Assembly (NCBI GenBank): GCA_964615095.1
Contig: CAZTPX010000020.1
Span: 30,419-94,418 of the forward strand
Origin: JANXQG01 sp964615095
GTDB taxonomy: Bacteria; Planctomycetota; Planctomycetia; Pirellulales; Thermoguttaceae
Direction: 5' to 3'
DNA length: 64,000 nt
The notes under the pieces: model-generated
Database searches by the model: none
What the model was told of the DNA's origin: nothing
What the model saw: only the letters and a program-made list of their open reading frames with translations
Shown here: positions 8,528-17,269 of the stretch, piece by piece
How positions within the stretch are numbered: position 1 is the stretch's first letter
Layout: every line of letters begins with the position of its first letter
Program-made: the position numbers and the translations under genes

Positions 8528-9538
8528 ATGAAGCTCTTCAAACACACATTCCTCCTGCTCTTGGTCGCACTGGCCGGTCCGACCGCCGCCCGTGCCCAGG
8601 ATCCCCTGCCCTCGTGGAACGACGGCCCGGCCAAGCAGGCGATCGTAAGCTTCGTTCACGCTACCACCGACCAGGCCAGCCCGCTGTTGGTGCCGCCCGC
8701 CCAGCGGATCGCCACGTTCGACCAGGACGGCACGCTCTGGGTCGAGCACCCAATGTACACGCAGGTCACGTACTGCCTGGAACGCGTGCCCGCGCTGGTG
8801 AAGAAGAAAGTGGAGCTCAAGCTCGTCGAGCCGTTCAAGACGGTGCTCTCGGGCAATCACAAGGCCGTCGCCAAACTCTCGCTGAAGGACCTGGAGAAGA
8901 TCTTTGCCGTCACGCACAGCGGCATGTCCGTGGACGAGTACCGCGCCGACGTGGAGAAGTGGCTCGCCACTGCCAAGGACCCGCGCTGGAAACGACCGTA
9001 TACGGAACTCACCTACCTGCCCATGCAGGAAATCCTGCGTTACCTTCGCGCCAACGGTTACAAGACCTACATCGTCACCGGTAGCGGCCAGGATTTCGTC
9101 CGCGTGTATGCCGAGCAGACCTATGGCATCCCGCCTGAGCAGGTGATCGGCAGTATGGGCGGTACGAAGTTCGGCTACGACAAGGACGGCAAACCGGTGC
9201 TAATCAAGGAACCCAAGCTCCTCTTGCTCGACGACAACGCCGGCAAGCCTGAGGGCATCCACCTGATGATCGGCCGGCGGCCCTACGCGGCGTTCGGCAA
9301 CTCACCGGGCGACCGGCAGATGCTGGAGTACACGAAGGCCGGCAACGGCGCGCGGCTGGCGATGCTCGTGCTGCACGACGACGCCACGCGCGAGTACGCT
9401 TACGGCCCGGCGCAGGGCTTGCCCGAGACTAAGATCGGGACCTTCCCGCAGACGCTCTACGACAAGGCGAAGAGCAGCGGCTGGACCGTCATCAGCATGA
9501 AGAACGATTGGAAGCAGGTCTTCGCGTTCGAGCGATAG
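8528..9538 (+). CDS. Exported HAD-superfamily hydrolase
   Basis: A 336-residue protein with a signal peptide (MKLFKHTFLLLLVALAG, cleavage near ARA-Q). HAD motif I is FDQDGTLW (Asp65 and Asp67); motif II lies near YIVTGSGQDF; the Lys motif and the acidic motif are near KPEGIHLMIG and FGNSPGDRQM. It is a phosphoserine-phosphatase-like phosphohydrolase expected to act in the periplasm; the substrate is unknown. An ATG at 8507 adds seven residues and has GGAAAGG only three bases away; the later ATG gives a cleaner signal peptide, so it was chosen, but either is possible. Confidence 0.85.
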   Translation: MKLFKHTFLLLLVALAGPTAARAQDPLPSWNDGPAKQAIVSFVHATTDQASPLLVPPAQRIATFDQDGTLWVEHPMYTQVTYCLERVPALVKKKVELKLVEPFKTVLSGNHKAVAKLSLKDLEKIFAVTHSGMSVDEYRADVEKWLATAKDPRWKRPYTELTYLPMQEILRYLRANGYKTYIVTGSGQDFVRVYAEQTYGIPPEQVIGSMGGTKFGYDKDGKPVLIKEPKLLLLDDNAGKPEGIHLMIGRRPYAAFGNSPGDRQMLEYTKAGNGARLAMLVLHDDATREYAYGPAQGLPETKIGTFPQTLYDKAKSSGWTVISMKNDWKQVFAFER

Positions 9539-9610
9539 CAAAGCAGTGGGGCTTCGTGGAACTCGACCGCACCCTGCAATTCTCGAATAAGGACTGACGC
9601 AGAAATAAGA

Positions 9611-9662
9611 GTCGCCTTTCGCTCCGCGAAAGTAGCGCAACTTTTGCAGTGCGAAAGGCGAC
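9611..9662. repeat. Palindromic intergenic repeat
   Basis: GTCGCCTTTCGC at the left end pairs exactly with GCGAAAGGCGAC at the right end around a 28-bp interior. It is a REP-like hairpin in the 275-bp gap after the HAD gene and could also stop transcription, although there is no T tract. Confidence 0.6.
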
Positions 9663-9813
9663 AAGACGACAGTTATTGATTTGCCGGTCCTAAGGGGTGT
9701 TCGATAGCGAGAACCGGAGCGGCGCCTACCCCTGGACTGGCCAGCCGCCTACAATTGGTGACGCGTCAGCGTGAACCGGTTTAACGCTCGTCGCAAATGG
9801 AAGGTCTCGAATT

Positions 9814-10578
9814 ATGAGTTCGATTGCGATTAGCGGCATCGTCTTCGCTTGCATCTTTGGCGGCACGATCCTCGGCATGATTCTGCGGGCGGTTCTGCCA
9901 GCGCACCATCTGACTTCGGAAACCAAGGACGTCGTCAAGCTGGGCATGGGCCTTGTCGGCACCATGACGGCGCTGGTGCTGGGCCTGCTGATCGCCTCGG
10001 CAAAGAGTTCGTTCGATACGCAGAGAAGCGGACTGGCCCAACTGTCGGCAAACATCATTCTACTGGATCGCGCTTTGGCACACTACGGGCCTGAGGCGAA
10101 GGACGCGCGCGAGACGCTCCGCGCCTCGGTCGCCGACCTGTTGCAGCACACTTGGTCGAAAGAGAAGCCTCAGTCCGGGCAGCCCGCGGAGAAGACGGAG
10201 ACCGCAGGCCGCTACGAGGGTCTCTTCGAGAAAATCCAGGAACTCGCGGCCAAGACCGACGCGCAGCGCACGCTGCAGGCCCAGGCGCTGAAGACCGGCA
10301 CCGACATCGCACAGACGCGCTGGTTGATGTTCGCCCAGAAAGGCAGTTCCATCCCAACGCCGTTTCTCGTAGTGATGGTTTGCTGGCTCGCTCTGATCCT
10401 CGCCAGTTTCAGCCTCTTCGCGCCGCCCAATGCCACGGTGTTCGCGACCTTGCTCGTATGCGCATTGGCGGTTTCCAGCGCGGTCTTTCTGATCCTGGAA
10501 TTAGACCGACCGTTCGAGGGAATGATCCAAATTTCCGGCGCGCCGTTGCGCAGTGCCTTGGAGCAACTAGGACGCTGA
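9814..10578 (+). CDS. DUF4239 (bestrophin-like) membrane protein
   Basis: A 254-residue integral membrane protein with two N-terminal membrane segments (about 4-28 and 44-66) and two near the C-terminus (about 190-212 and 216-238), enclosing a soluble helical region. The second segment ends in VLGLLIASAKSSFD, a hallmark of the DUF4239 family, sometimes called bestrophin-homology domain. The function is unknown, with possible anion-channel relatedness. The ATG follows GGAAGG. It is followed 51 bp later by the SnoaL-like gene. Confidence 0.8.
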   Translation: MSSIAISGIVFACIFGGTILGMILRAVLPAHHLTSETKDVVKLGMGLVGTMTALVLGLLIASAKSSFDTQRSGLAQLSANIILLDRALAHYGPEAKDARETLRASVADLLQHTWSKEKPQSGQPAEKTETAGRYEGLFEKIQELAAKTDAQRTLQAQALKTGTDIAQTRWLMFAQKGSSIPTPFLVVMVCWLALILASFSLFAPPNATVFATLLVCALAVSSAVFLILELDRPFEGMIQISGAPLRSALEQLGR

Positions 10579-10629
10579 TTTCATCCAGTTTATGGCCCGC
10601 ACAAACCCAACACAATTCCGGAGTTACCC

Positions 10630-11631
10630 ATGAAGAAACAACCGCAATCAATGCGAATCGTCGTCGGGGCAATCATCCTGCTCTTCGGGGCAGCGTTTGT
10701 CGCAATTGTCCACCAAGGCTTCGTTGTGGCCGCCCCGCCGGCCGGCGCGGCGCCCGAGAAAGCAGCGGCCGAACCTAGCGCGGCACCGCCTGCAAGTAAT
10801 CCGACCAAGGATGCCGACGAAAAGGCGATCCGGGCGACGGCCGATGATTTCGTCAAGGCCTTTAACGCCGCCGACGTCAAGGCGATTGGCGCCCTCTGGG
10901 CCGCGGACGCCGAGTATACGGACGAGATGGGCCAGTCGTTCCAAGGTCGCGCGGCGATCGAAGAGGTCTACGCCGACCTGTTCAAACAGCACCTAGGCGC
11001 GATGATGACGGTCAAGATCGAATCGATTCGCCTGCTGGGCCCGGACGTCGCCCTGGAGAAAGGCGTGGCCCGCGTCAAATCGCCCGGGGGAGTCGCCGAC
11101 ACGGCCGCCCGCTACACCGTGGTCCACTCCAAGCGGAACGGCAAGTGGATCATGGTTTTCGGGCGCGACGCCCCCTACGTTGCAGCCTCGAATGAGGACT
11201 ACCTCAAGGACTTGGAATGGCTTATCGGCGACTGGCATCCGCAATCGAAAGAACTGCCCCTGCGGCTGCACTTCGAATGGATGGCGCAAAGGAACTTCAT
11301 CAAGAACACCTTTGCGGTCACCAAGGATGGTCAAACGACCATGACCGGCGGACAGATCATCGGCTGGAATCCCAGGCGGGGCCGGATCGTCTCCTGGCAC
11401 TTCGACGCCCAGGGCGGTTTTGGCGAGGACACGTGGACGAAGGACGGCTCCAAATGGGTCATGGAGGCAAAGGGCATGCTCCGCGACGGCAGCGAGAGTA
11501 CGTCAGTCAACGTCGTCACGCCCATCGACGCCAACAGTTTCATCTGGCAATCGATCAAGCGGACCCTGGACGGTGTCAGCCTTCCTGATACGGCGCCCGT
11601 CAAGATGGTTCGCGTGCAACCGAGCAAGTGA
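10630..11631 (+). CDS. Exported SnoaL-like (DUF4440/SgcJ-type) protein, copy A
   Basis: A 333-residue protein with an N-terminal hydrophobic segment (12-35) and a Pro/Ala linker. Residues about 58-185 form a SnoaL-like/DUF4440 cone fold: DEKAIRATADDFVKAFNAAD, then a DAEYTDEMGQ stretch and a KWIMVFGRD end. Residues 190-330 form a second domain, beginning LEWLIGDW, that also occurs in such proteins. No catalytic residues are evident. A paralogue with the same two-domain layout is at 29455-30405, and both are followed by a low-complexity secreted protein gene; this suggests a duplicated module. The next gene starts 53 bp downstream. Confidence 0.75.
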   Translation: MKKQPQSMRIVVGAIILLFGAAFVAIVHQGFVVAAPPAGAAPEKAAAEPSAAPPASNPTKDADEKAIRATADDFVKAFNAADVKAIGALWAADAEYTDEMGQSFQGRAAIEEVYADLFKQHLGAMMTVKIESIRLLGPDVALEKGVARVKSPGGVADTAARYTVVHSKRNGKWIMVFGRDAPYVAASNEDYLKDLEWLIGDWHPQSKELPLRLHFEWMAQRNFIKNTFAVTKDGQTTMTGGQIIGWNPRRGRIVSWHFDAQGGFGEDTWTKDGSKWVMEAKGMLRDGSESTSVNVVTPIDANSFIWQSIKRTLDGVSLPDTAPVKMVRVQPSK

Positions 11632-11684
11632 GCTTCCTTCCCCTAGAATACAAAACCTTGAAGATTTTCCGAAAGGTCTCTCTC

Positions 11685-12944
11685 ATGATCAAAACAACAA
11701 TCAGTTTGCTGATTGGAGCGTCCTTAACGCTGCTGGCGCCGCAACTCGTCCATGCCCGTGGTTGTGGCGGCGCGCGTACCGGCGGCGGCAGCTATTCCGG
11801 CTCGCGCTCCTACAGCGGCGGGAGTGAAGGTCGCTACGGCGGGGCCAGCGGTTCCTACAATCGCTCTTACGAGGGTTCGCACGGCGGCTCGGTCGATGCC
11901 AGCGGTACGCGCGGCGCGGCCTACGGCCCCGGCGGCGCCGCTGCCGGGAGCACGCGCGACGTTTCTGCCACCGGCCCGAAAGGCCAAACCTACAACAGCC
12001 AGGAGGAGCGGGGCGCGGCCGCCGGTCCGAACGGCGCGGTTGCCGGCGGCAGCCGCAGCACCAGCGCCACAGGCGCTAATGGCCAAAGTTACTCCGGCCA
12101 GCGTGAAGGCGCGGCGGCAGTCGGCCCGTCTGACGCCGCGGCGGCCGGCACGTATCACGGGACCACGACCGGCGCCGCGCATGCGGCACTTCCAACCGAC
12201 GCCGGCTATGGAGCGTCGGCGGTTCGCGCCGGCTCGGGCGTGTATGCGCGTTATCACCAGACCGAGGCGGTCAGCGGCGGTGTCTACGCTGCTCGCGGGA
12301 CCGCGGTCCGAGGTTCATTCAACGGCTACGGCATGTACGGCGCGGCCTGGCGCACTGCCAATCCCGGCGCGTGGGCGGCGGGTGGCTGGCGGGCCGGCTA
12401 CGCATGGACACCCGCCACCTGGCCTGCCATTGGCGTGTCGCTGGGCTGGGCCGCCGGTGTCGCGCCGTTCGCCTACAATTACGGTAGTGACGTCACCTAC
12501 CAAGACGGTCAGGTGTATTATGGCAGCGAACCGGTAGCCACGGCCGAACAGTACTATCAGCAGGCTTCCACCTTGGCCCAAACTGCTCCTGCCGCAGCCG
12601 CGGCAGCCGACGACTGGTTGCCACTGGGCGTGTTCGCGCTGGTCCAGAAAGAGCAGTCTGACCCGCAATTCATCATGCAGTTGGCCGTCAATAAGTCGGG
12701 AGCCATCGCGGGTAACTACTCGGACTTGATTAGCGGAACGAATGTCACGATCCAAGGGGCGGTAGACAAGAAGTCCCAGCGTGCCGCATGGACGGTGGGC
12801 AAGAACAAGAACACTGTCTGCGAAACGGGATTGTACAACCTGACCAAAGACGAAGCGCCCGCCTTGATCCACATCGGCAAGGACCGCACGCAGCAGTGGA
12901 TGCTGGTCCGGTTGAAGCAACCGGAGCAGGCCGGTGGCGGGTAG
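11685..12944 (+). CDS. Secreted Gly/Ala/Ser-rich protein
   Basis: A 419-residue protein with a signal peptide (cleavage near residue 24, VHA-R). Residues 25-180 are low complexity, with repeats such as AAGPNGAVAGGSRS and SATGANGQ, a pattern common in planctomycete surface proteins. Residues 190-290 are aromatic and Gly/Trp-rich. The last 110 residues (from WLPLGVFALV to MLVRLKQ) form a compact beta-rich domain. ATG 11685 follows GAAAGG; an upstream start at 11628 lacks a signal peptide. The role is unknown; a cell-wall or matrix component is a guess. It is paired with the SnoaL-like gene as in the second module at 29455-32274. Confidence 0.75.
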   Translation: MIKTTISLLIGASLTLLAPQLVHARGCGGARTGGGSYSGSRSYSGGSEGRYGGASGSYNRSYEGSHGGSVDASGTRGAAYGPGGAAAGSTRDVSATGPKGQTYNSQEERGAAAGPNGAVAGGSRSTSATGANGQSYSGQREGAAAVGPSDAAAAGTYHGTTTGAAHAALPTDAGYGASAVRAGSGVYARYHQTEAVSGGVYAARGTAVRGSFNGYGMYGAAWRTANPGAWAAGGWRAGYAWTPATWPAIGVSLGWAAGVAPFAYNYGSDVTYQDGQVYYGSEPVATAEQYYQQASTLAQTAPAAAAAADDWLPLGVFALVQKEQSDPQFIMQLAVNKSGAIAGNYSDLISGTNVTIQGAVDKKSQRAAWTVGKNKNTVCETGLYNLTKDEAPALIHIGKDRTQQWMLVRLKQPEQAGGG

Positions 12945-13011
12945 TGATTCCGGTGTCGAAGTCTTGGTGGTTATTAAGATCACTCGTAGTACGGACTTTA
13001 GTTCGTCAGTT

Positions 13012-13092
13012 GTAGGCCGGAACAAACTTGTGCAGTTCCGGCAGAATCTGGACAAAACCCTGCCGGAACTGCGCGAGCTTGTTCCGGCCTAC
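13012..13092. repeat. 81-bp palindromic repeat, copy 1
   Basis: It starts GTAGGCCGGAAC and ends with GTTCCGGCCTAC, its reverse complement; the interior also pairs (CAGTTCCGGCAG with CTGCCGGAACTG). A second copy at 24460-24540 has the same length and about 90% identity. Both are open in the same frame. The rest of 12945-13320 holds no gene that I can support. Confidence 0.8.
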
Positions 13093-13320
13093 GGGAGCCG
13101 CCTATAGACTCGGCCGCCTCTACTTGCCGGCGCAACGCTCTGTAGAGCAGGTTTCGGCGTTAAACCCTGCCGGTTATAGTGATGCGACCGTCGCGCAAAG
13201 CGGAACGCCCGCACTCTTAAGCCCAGGACGGTAAAGGTCTATTTCCGCTAGAACCGATGCGAATGGATGAGGCTGCACAGTTTCATGCGGACACAACTCT
13301 CCTGTCGGGGACACGGTGCT

Positions 13321-14574
13321 ATGCGAACCTACCGTCATCTTCTGGGTTTACTCGTCGTCTTCGTCGTTTCCTCACATGCCGGCCTGGCCCGCGGCCAGGG
13401 CTACGGCAGCGACTTGCAGAACGTCATGGCGCCGGCCTCCGGCGGCATGGCGGGTGTGAGTACCGCTCTGCCGCAGGACGTGCCGTCGGCCGTTTTCGGC
13501 AATCCGGCCACGCTTGCCCAGTTCGAGGGGACCCAGTTCACGATGGGCGGCGGCTGGGTGGAAGGCTACCCCACCGTCGTCCACACGCCCGACGGCATCA
13601 TCGGCACGCCGTTCAGCGCCACGTCGCGGACCGAGGGGGCCGCGGCCACCGAGATCGGCGTGACCCAGGACCTGCGCTCTCTCGGCGTGGCGGGCACGCT
13701 GGGGCTGGGACTCGCTGGGATAAGCGGCGGCGGCGCCGAGTATCGCGGCGAGGCCCCGGGGACGCTGCTCAACAACGAAAGCGGCGAATACCTGGTGCTG
13801 GGCATCAACCTGGGGGCCGGCTATCAACTGACCGATCGACTTTCCGTCGGGGCCACCATGACGCTCGGCACGGGATTCGAACAATTGGGATTCGTCGGCC
13901 CGCTGACCAGCTCCGCCATGGTCAATGCCTACGCCCTGCGAGGCAGCGTGGGCGTCGACTACAAGCTGACCGATTGCACCACGTTGGGCTTCTACTACCA
14001 GTCGAAGATGTCGTTCACGTTCGAGGATGCCGTGAGCGTGCTGGGATCGCCGACCTACCGCAACATCAACATCACCCAGCCCACGACTTTCGGCTGGGGT
14101 GTCGCCAACCGCAGCCTGATGAACGGCGACCTGCTGATCGCCGCCGACGTCTACTACAAGCTCTGGGAAGACGCCGCGCTTTGGCAAGACATCATGGTCA
14201 ACGAGTGGGCCGTGGCGGTCGGCGCGCAGCTCACGCGCGACAACATGAAATACCGCCTCGGCTACTCCTACAACAGCAACCCCATCAACCACAGCGTGGG
14301 CAGCAGCCTCGACGGCATCGGCACAATCGCCGCCGCCGTACAGTTGTATCAAGCCTCCTCCGCGCCGTTCGTCAATCAGAACCGCATCACGGGCGGCATT
14401 GGACGGCAGGATTTCCTCTTTCCCGGACTCGACGTCGACTTGTTTGGCGGCGGCCTGCTGCCGGCCAGCGACAGCTTCGGCTCCCACAACACGGCATCAC
14501 TGGCAATGTACTACGTCGGCCTAGGCCTGACTTGGCGCTATGACGCATGCAAGCCGGCGAGCGATGGGCAATAG
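13321..14574 (+). CDS. FadL/TodX-type outer-membrane transport protein
   Basis: A 417-residue exported protein. The ATG at 13321 gives a signal peptide (LLGLLVVFVVSSHAGLARG); upstream in-frame ATGs at 13267 and 13285 would put an odd leader before it. The mature start SDLQNVMAPASGGMAG then FGNPATLAQFEGTQF is the FadL/OmpP1 hatch-like NPA signature. The rest is alternating beta-strand segments with aromatic girdles (LGFYYQSKMSF, AADVYYKLWEDA, RLGYSYNSNP) ending in a C-terminal aromatic strand (LGLTWRYD). It is expected to be a 14-strand barrel for hydrophobic compounds. There is no obvious operon partner; the next gene, aspartate kinase, is 151 bp downstream. Confidence 0.82.
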   Translation: MRTYRHLLGLLVVFVVSSHAGLARGQGYGSDLQNVMAPASGGMAGVSTALPQDVPSAVFGNPATLAQFEGTQFTMGGGWVEGYPTVVHTPDGIIGTPFSATSRTEGAAATEIGVTQDLRSLGVAGTLGLGLAGISGGGAEYRGEAPGTLLNNESGEYLVLGINLGAGYQLTDRLSVGATMTLGTGFEQLGFVGPLTSSAMVNAYALRGSVGVDYKLTDCTTLGFYYQSKMSFTFEDAVSVLGSPTYRNINITQPTTFGWGVANRSLMNGDLLIAADVYYKLWEDAALWQDIMVNEWAVAVGAQLTRDNMKYRLGYSYNSNPINHSVGSSLDGIGTIAAAVQLYQASSAPFVNQNRITGGIGRQDFLFPGLDVDLFGGGLLPASDSFGSHNTASLAMYYVGLGLTWRYDACKPASDGQ

Positions 14575-14725
14575 GTGAGGCGAGGTTCTTACTCAAGGCT
14601 CGCCCGAAGAATCATCTGCCTGCTCCCCCAGTTGACCCTGTCCGGCAATTGAACCATAATATGGGGTTTGTCGTAATGTTAATTACGTTTCCCCTGTTCC
14701 AAAATTAGCTTTTCTTTCGCCCGTC

Positions 14726-16498
14726 ATGCCCATCATCGTTCAGAAATTTGGCGGCTCCAGCGTGGCCGACAGCCAGAAAATCCTGGCCGCCGCCCGTAAA
14801 GCCATTCGTGCCCAGCAACAAGGCAACCAGGTCGTAGTCGTCGTCAGCGCGATGGGCGACAATACCGATTTGCTCATCGACTTGGCCCGGCAGATTACCG
14901 ATCAGCCCCCGGCCCGCGAGATGGACATGCTGCTTTCCACGGGCGAACAAGTTAGTGTGGCCCTGATGGCCATGGCCATCCATTCGCTAGGGCACAAGGC
15001 CCTCAGCTTGACCGGGGCGCAGATTGGCATCATGACCGACAGCACGCACACTAAGGCCCGCATCCAATCGATCTCCACCGATCGCATGCGCAAGGCCCTG
15101 GATGCCGGCAATATCGTCATCGCCGCCGGGTTTCAGGGCATCGACGAGAGCTTCGACATCACCACCCTGGGCCGGGGCGGCAGCGATACCACGGCTGTCG
15201 CCCTGGCGGCCGTGCTGCACGCCGACGCCTGCGAGATCTACACCGACGTGGACGGCGTCTATACGACCGATCCCCGTGTCGTGCCCGAGGCCCGGCAACT
15301 CCGCCAGATCAGCTACGACGAGATGCTCGAGTTGGCTACCGCCGGGGCGGGCGTGATGCACAACCGCTCCATCGAGTTCGCCAAGAAGTTCTGTGTGCCG
15401 GTGCATGTCCGCAGTAGTTTCAGCGACACCACGGGCACGATGATCGTCGACGAGCCAGAAGCGGCCGGATTGCCTGTTTGCGGGGCGGCGATGATCAAGA
15501 ACGAGGCTCGCGTGACCGTGCTGGGCGTGCCTGACCGGCCTGGGGCGGCCATCACGATCTTCGCCAAGGTCACGGCCAAGAATATCCCCATGGACATGAT
15601 TGCCCAGAACGTCGCCGCCGACGGCCGCACGGACATCTCCTTCTCGGTTCCCCGCGACGAACTGCCGCAGACCATGCGGGCTGTCGAGGATGCCGTCAAA
15701 GAACTGGGTGCCGAGGGCCACGCCTGCGACGACGAGGTGTCGAAGATTTCCATCGTGGGGCTGGGCATGGCCACGCAACCAGGCGTGGCCGAGCGGATGT
15801 TTCGGGCCCTGGCCGAAAAAGGCATCAACATCCAGATGATCACCACCAGCGAGATCAAGATCTCCGTGTTGGTGGCCCGCGAACACGCCCAAGAGGCCCT
15901 GCGGACGGTACATGCCGAGTTCAACCTGGCCAAGGAGCCGGCGGGAATCGCCGCCAAGGCGGCCGCCGCCCCGGCGACGAGCAACCGCGTCAACGACGTG
16001 GTCGCCCGCATGGAGAAGATGGAAAAGCTGATCATCGAGGATATCAGTCTGGACGAGTCGCAGGCCTGCGTGACCGTCAACTCCGTGCCCGACATCCCCG
16101 GGCTGGCCGCGCAGGTCTTCGACGAGGTGGCCCAGTCGGGCGTGGTGGTCGACATGATCGTGCAGAATGTGGGCCGCGAGGGCCGCACGAACATCTCCTT
16201 TACCATGCCCCAGCGGGACCTGGAAAAATCGCTCCGCGTGATCCGCGAGCAGGCCGAAAATTTGGGTTGCCCGCCACCCGACAGTTCGCCGCGGGTGGCC
16301 AAGCTGTCGGTCTTCGGCGTGGGCATGAAGAGTCACACCAGCGTCGCCAGTCGCCTGTTTAGCGCGCTGGCCGGCGAAGGGATCAACGTCGACCTGATCA
16401 GCACGACCGAGGTTCGCGTCAACGTGATCGTCGACGGCGCCCACGGCGAGAAAGGCCGGGCGGCGCTCTTGAAAGAGTTTGCCGACGCGATGGGGTAG
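14726..16498 (+). CDS. lysC: Aspartate kinase with four ACT domains
   Basis: A 590-residue enzyme that phosphorylates aspartate, the first step of lysine, methionine and threonine synthesis. The kinase domain (about 1-245) opens with VQKFGGSSVAD and has LGRGGSDTTAVALAA and YTDVDGVYTTDP. Then follow two pairs of ACT domains: about 262-405 (VTVLGVPDRPGAA then ISIVGLGMATQPGV) and about 440-590 (VTVNSVPDIPGLA then LSVFGVGMKSHTSV), joined by an Ala-rich linker. Standard enzymes carry one pair; a doubled pair is known from cyanobacteria and planctomycetes and is linked to allosteric feedback. No riboswitch is visible in the 151-bp leader. No Shine-Dalgarno sequence is obvious. Confidence 0.95.
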   Translation: MPIIVQKFGGSSVADSQKILAAARKAIRAQQQGNQVVVVVSAMGDNTDLLIDLARQITDQPPAREMDMLLSTGEQVSVALMAMAIHSLGHKALSLTGAQIGIMTDSTHTKARIQSISTDRMRKALDAGNIVIAAGFQGIDESFDITTLGRGGSDTTAVALAAVLHADACEIYTDVDGVYTTDPRVVPEARQLRQISYDEMLELATAGAGVMHNRSIEFAKKFCVPVHVRSSFSDTTGTMIVDEPEAAGLPVCGAAMIKNEARVTVLGVPDRPGAAITIFAKVTAKNIPMDMIAQNVAADGRTDISFSVPRDELPQTMRAVEDAVKELGAEGHACDDEVSKISIVGLGMATQPGVAERMFRALAEKGINIQMITTSEIKISVLVAREHAQEALRTVHAEFNLAKEPAGIAAKAAAAPATSNRVNDVVARMEKMEKLIIEDISLDESQACVTVNSVPDIPGLAAQVFDEVAQSGVVVDMIVQNVGREGRTNISFTMPQRDLEKSLRVIREQAENLGCPPPDSSPRVAKLSVFGVGMKSHTSVASRLFSALAGEGINVDLISTTEVRVNVIVDGAHGEKGRAALLKEFADAMG

Positions 16499-16571
16499 AG
16501 GAAGAGAGCAGAGGGGAGAAGCGAGAGGGGGAAGTGGAGAAGGCAGACCACGGACTGGTACTTGCTTCTTG

Positions 16572-16979
16572 CTACTGCTCGCCCAGCACGTCGTTCAAGA
16601 CGTCCTCGTTGACATAGATCGGCAGCGGCGGATTGCAGGTTACGGCCACGGCAATCGCGTCGGACGGTCGGGCGTCGATCTCTACCAACTCGCCCTGATG
16701 GAGGATCCGCAAGCGTGCGAAATATGTGTGCTCCTTCAATTCGCTGATCACCACGTCCTGCAGCTCGCCGCCAAGGTTCTCCGCAACGCTGACGATCAAG
16801 TCGTGCGTCAACGGGCGAGGGTATTCCTCGCCCTTCACGCGGCGATTGATGCTCATGGCCTCGAAAAGGCCGATCAGGATGGGAAAAGTTCGCTCGCCCC
16901 CAATTTCCTTTAAATAAATGACCTGCTGGTCATTAATCTCACTGATGATGATCCGCGACAACTGCATGGCGACCGGCAT
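16572..16979 (-). CDS. Bifunctional nuclease (BFN/DUF151) family protein
   Basis: A 135-residue single-domain BFN protein: IYLKEIGGERTFPILIG, then a RPLTHDLI stretch, ending in VEIDARPSDAIAVAV, the family signature. Plant and bacterial members have DNase and RNase activity, though many are simply called DUF151. On the minus strand AAAGGA lies seven bases before the ATG and an extended -10 precedes it. It converges with aspartate kinase (73-bp gap). Confidence 0.88.
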   Translation of the reverse strand: MPVAMQLSRIIISEINDQQVIYLKEIGGERTFPILIGLFEAMSINRRVKGEEYPRPLTHDLIVSVAENLGGELQDVVISELKEHTYFARLRILHQGELVEIDARPSDAIAVAVTCNPPLPIYVNEDVLNDVLGEQ

Positions 16980-16986
16980 GACGACG

Positions 16987-17007
16987 TCCTTTCAAGTGAA
17001 TATTATA
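16987..17007 (-). promoter_or_regulatory. Extended -10 promoter element and ribosome site of the BFN gene
   Basis: On the minus strand TGTTATAAT (extended -10, box at 17002-17007) is followed by AAAGGA at 16987-16992, seven bases before the start. No clear -35 box is present, as expected for an extended -10 promoter. Confidence 0.45.
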
Positions 17008-17042
17008 ACAAATGCGGGGGTGCGGCGGCTAGTGGCGGCCGT

Positions 17043-17151
17043 GTAGGTCCCGTTTGCCCAACAGGATTAACCGTTTCACGCCTGTCAAGACACGGAAGCT
17101 CTGCGGTGCAAGCAAGCACAATAGTCCCTCCCGACAGGAGGGGCCGACTTG
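17043..17151. repeat. Double-hairpin dispersed repeat, copy 1
   Basis: Starts GTAGGTCCCGTTTGCC and ends with the hairpin AGTCCCTCCCGACAGGAGGG then GCCGACTTG. Same layout (hairpin, about 50-bp spacer, hairpin) and same length as 21524-21632; a more divergent copy is at 50344-50436. Confidence 0.6.
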
Positions 17152-17172
17152 CGCGCGAAAAACCTTCTGCAT

Positions 17173-17200
17173 TTGACATCCCCGGCCGATTCGTTACAAT
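17173..17200 (+). promoter_or_regulatory. Sigma-70-type promoter of the Toprim gene
   Basis: TTGACA at 17173-17178 and TACAAT at 17195-17200 are separated by 16 bp, 70 bp before the ATG at 17270. Confidence 0.55.
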
Positions 17201-17269
17201 CAACCTCAATTGCCTGGATTGCGTGGTCAGTAGGCCACGCAGCGTGGTGTCTTCCTTACGGCCTCTGCT

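Noticed and set aside
13257..14543. Long Arg/His-rich open frame overlapping the FadL-type gene
   Set aside because: Composition is typical of a shifted frame over GC-rich coding DNA; the overlapping frame has a signal peptide and barrel signature.
14575..14725. Lysine riboswitch before aspartate kinase
   Set aside because: Only 151 bp are available and no conserved five-helix pattern or K-turn is visible.
14987..16444. 485-codon minus-strand open frame
   Set aside because: Antisense of the aspartate kinase gene; Asp/His/Gly-rich and without motifs.
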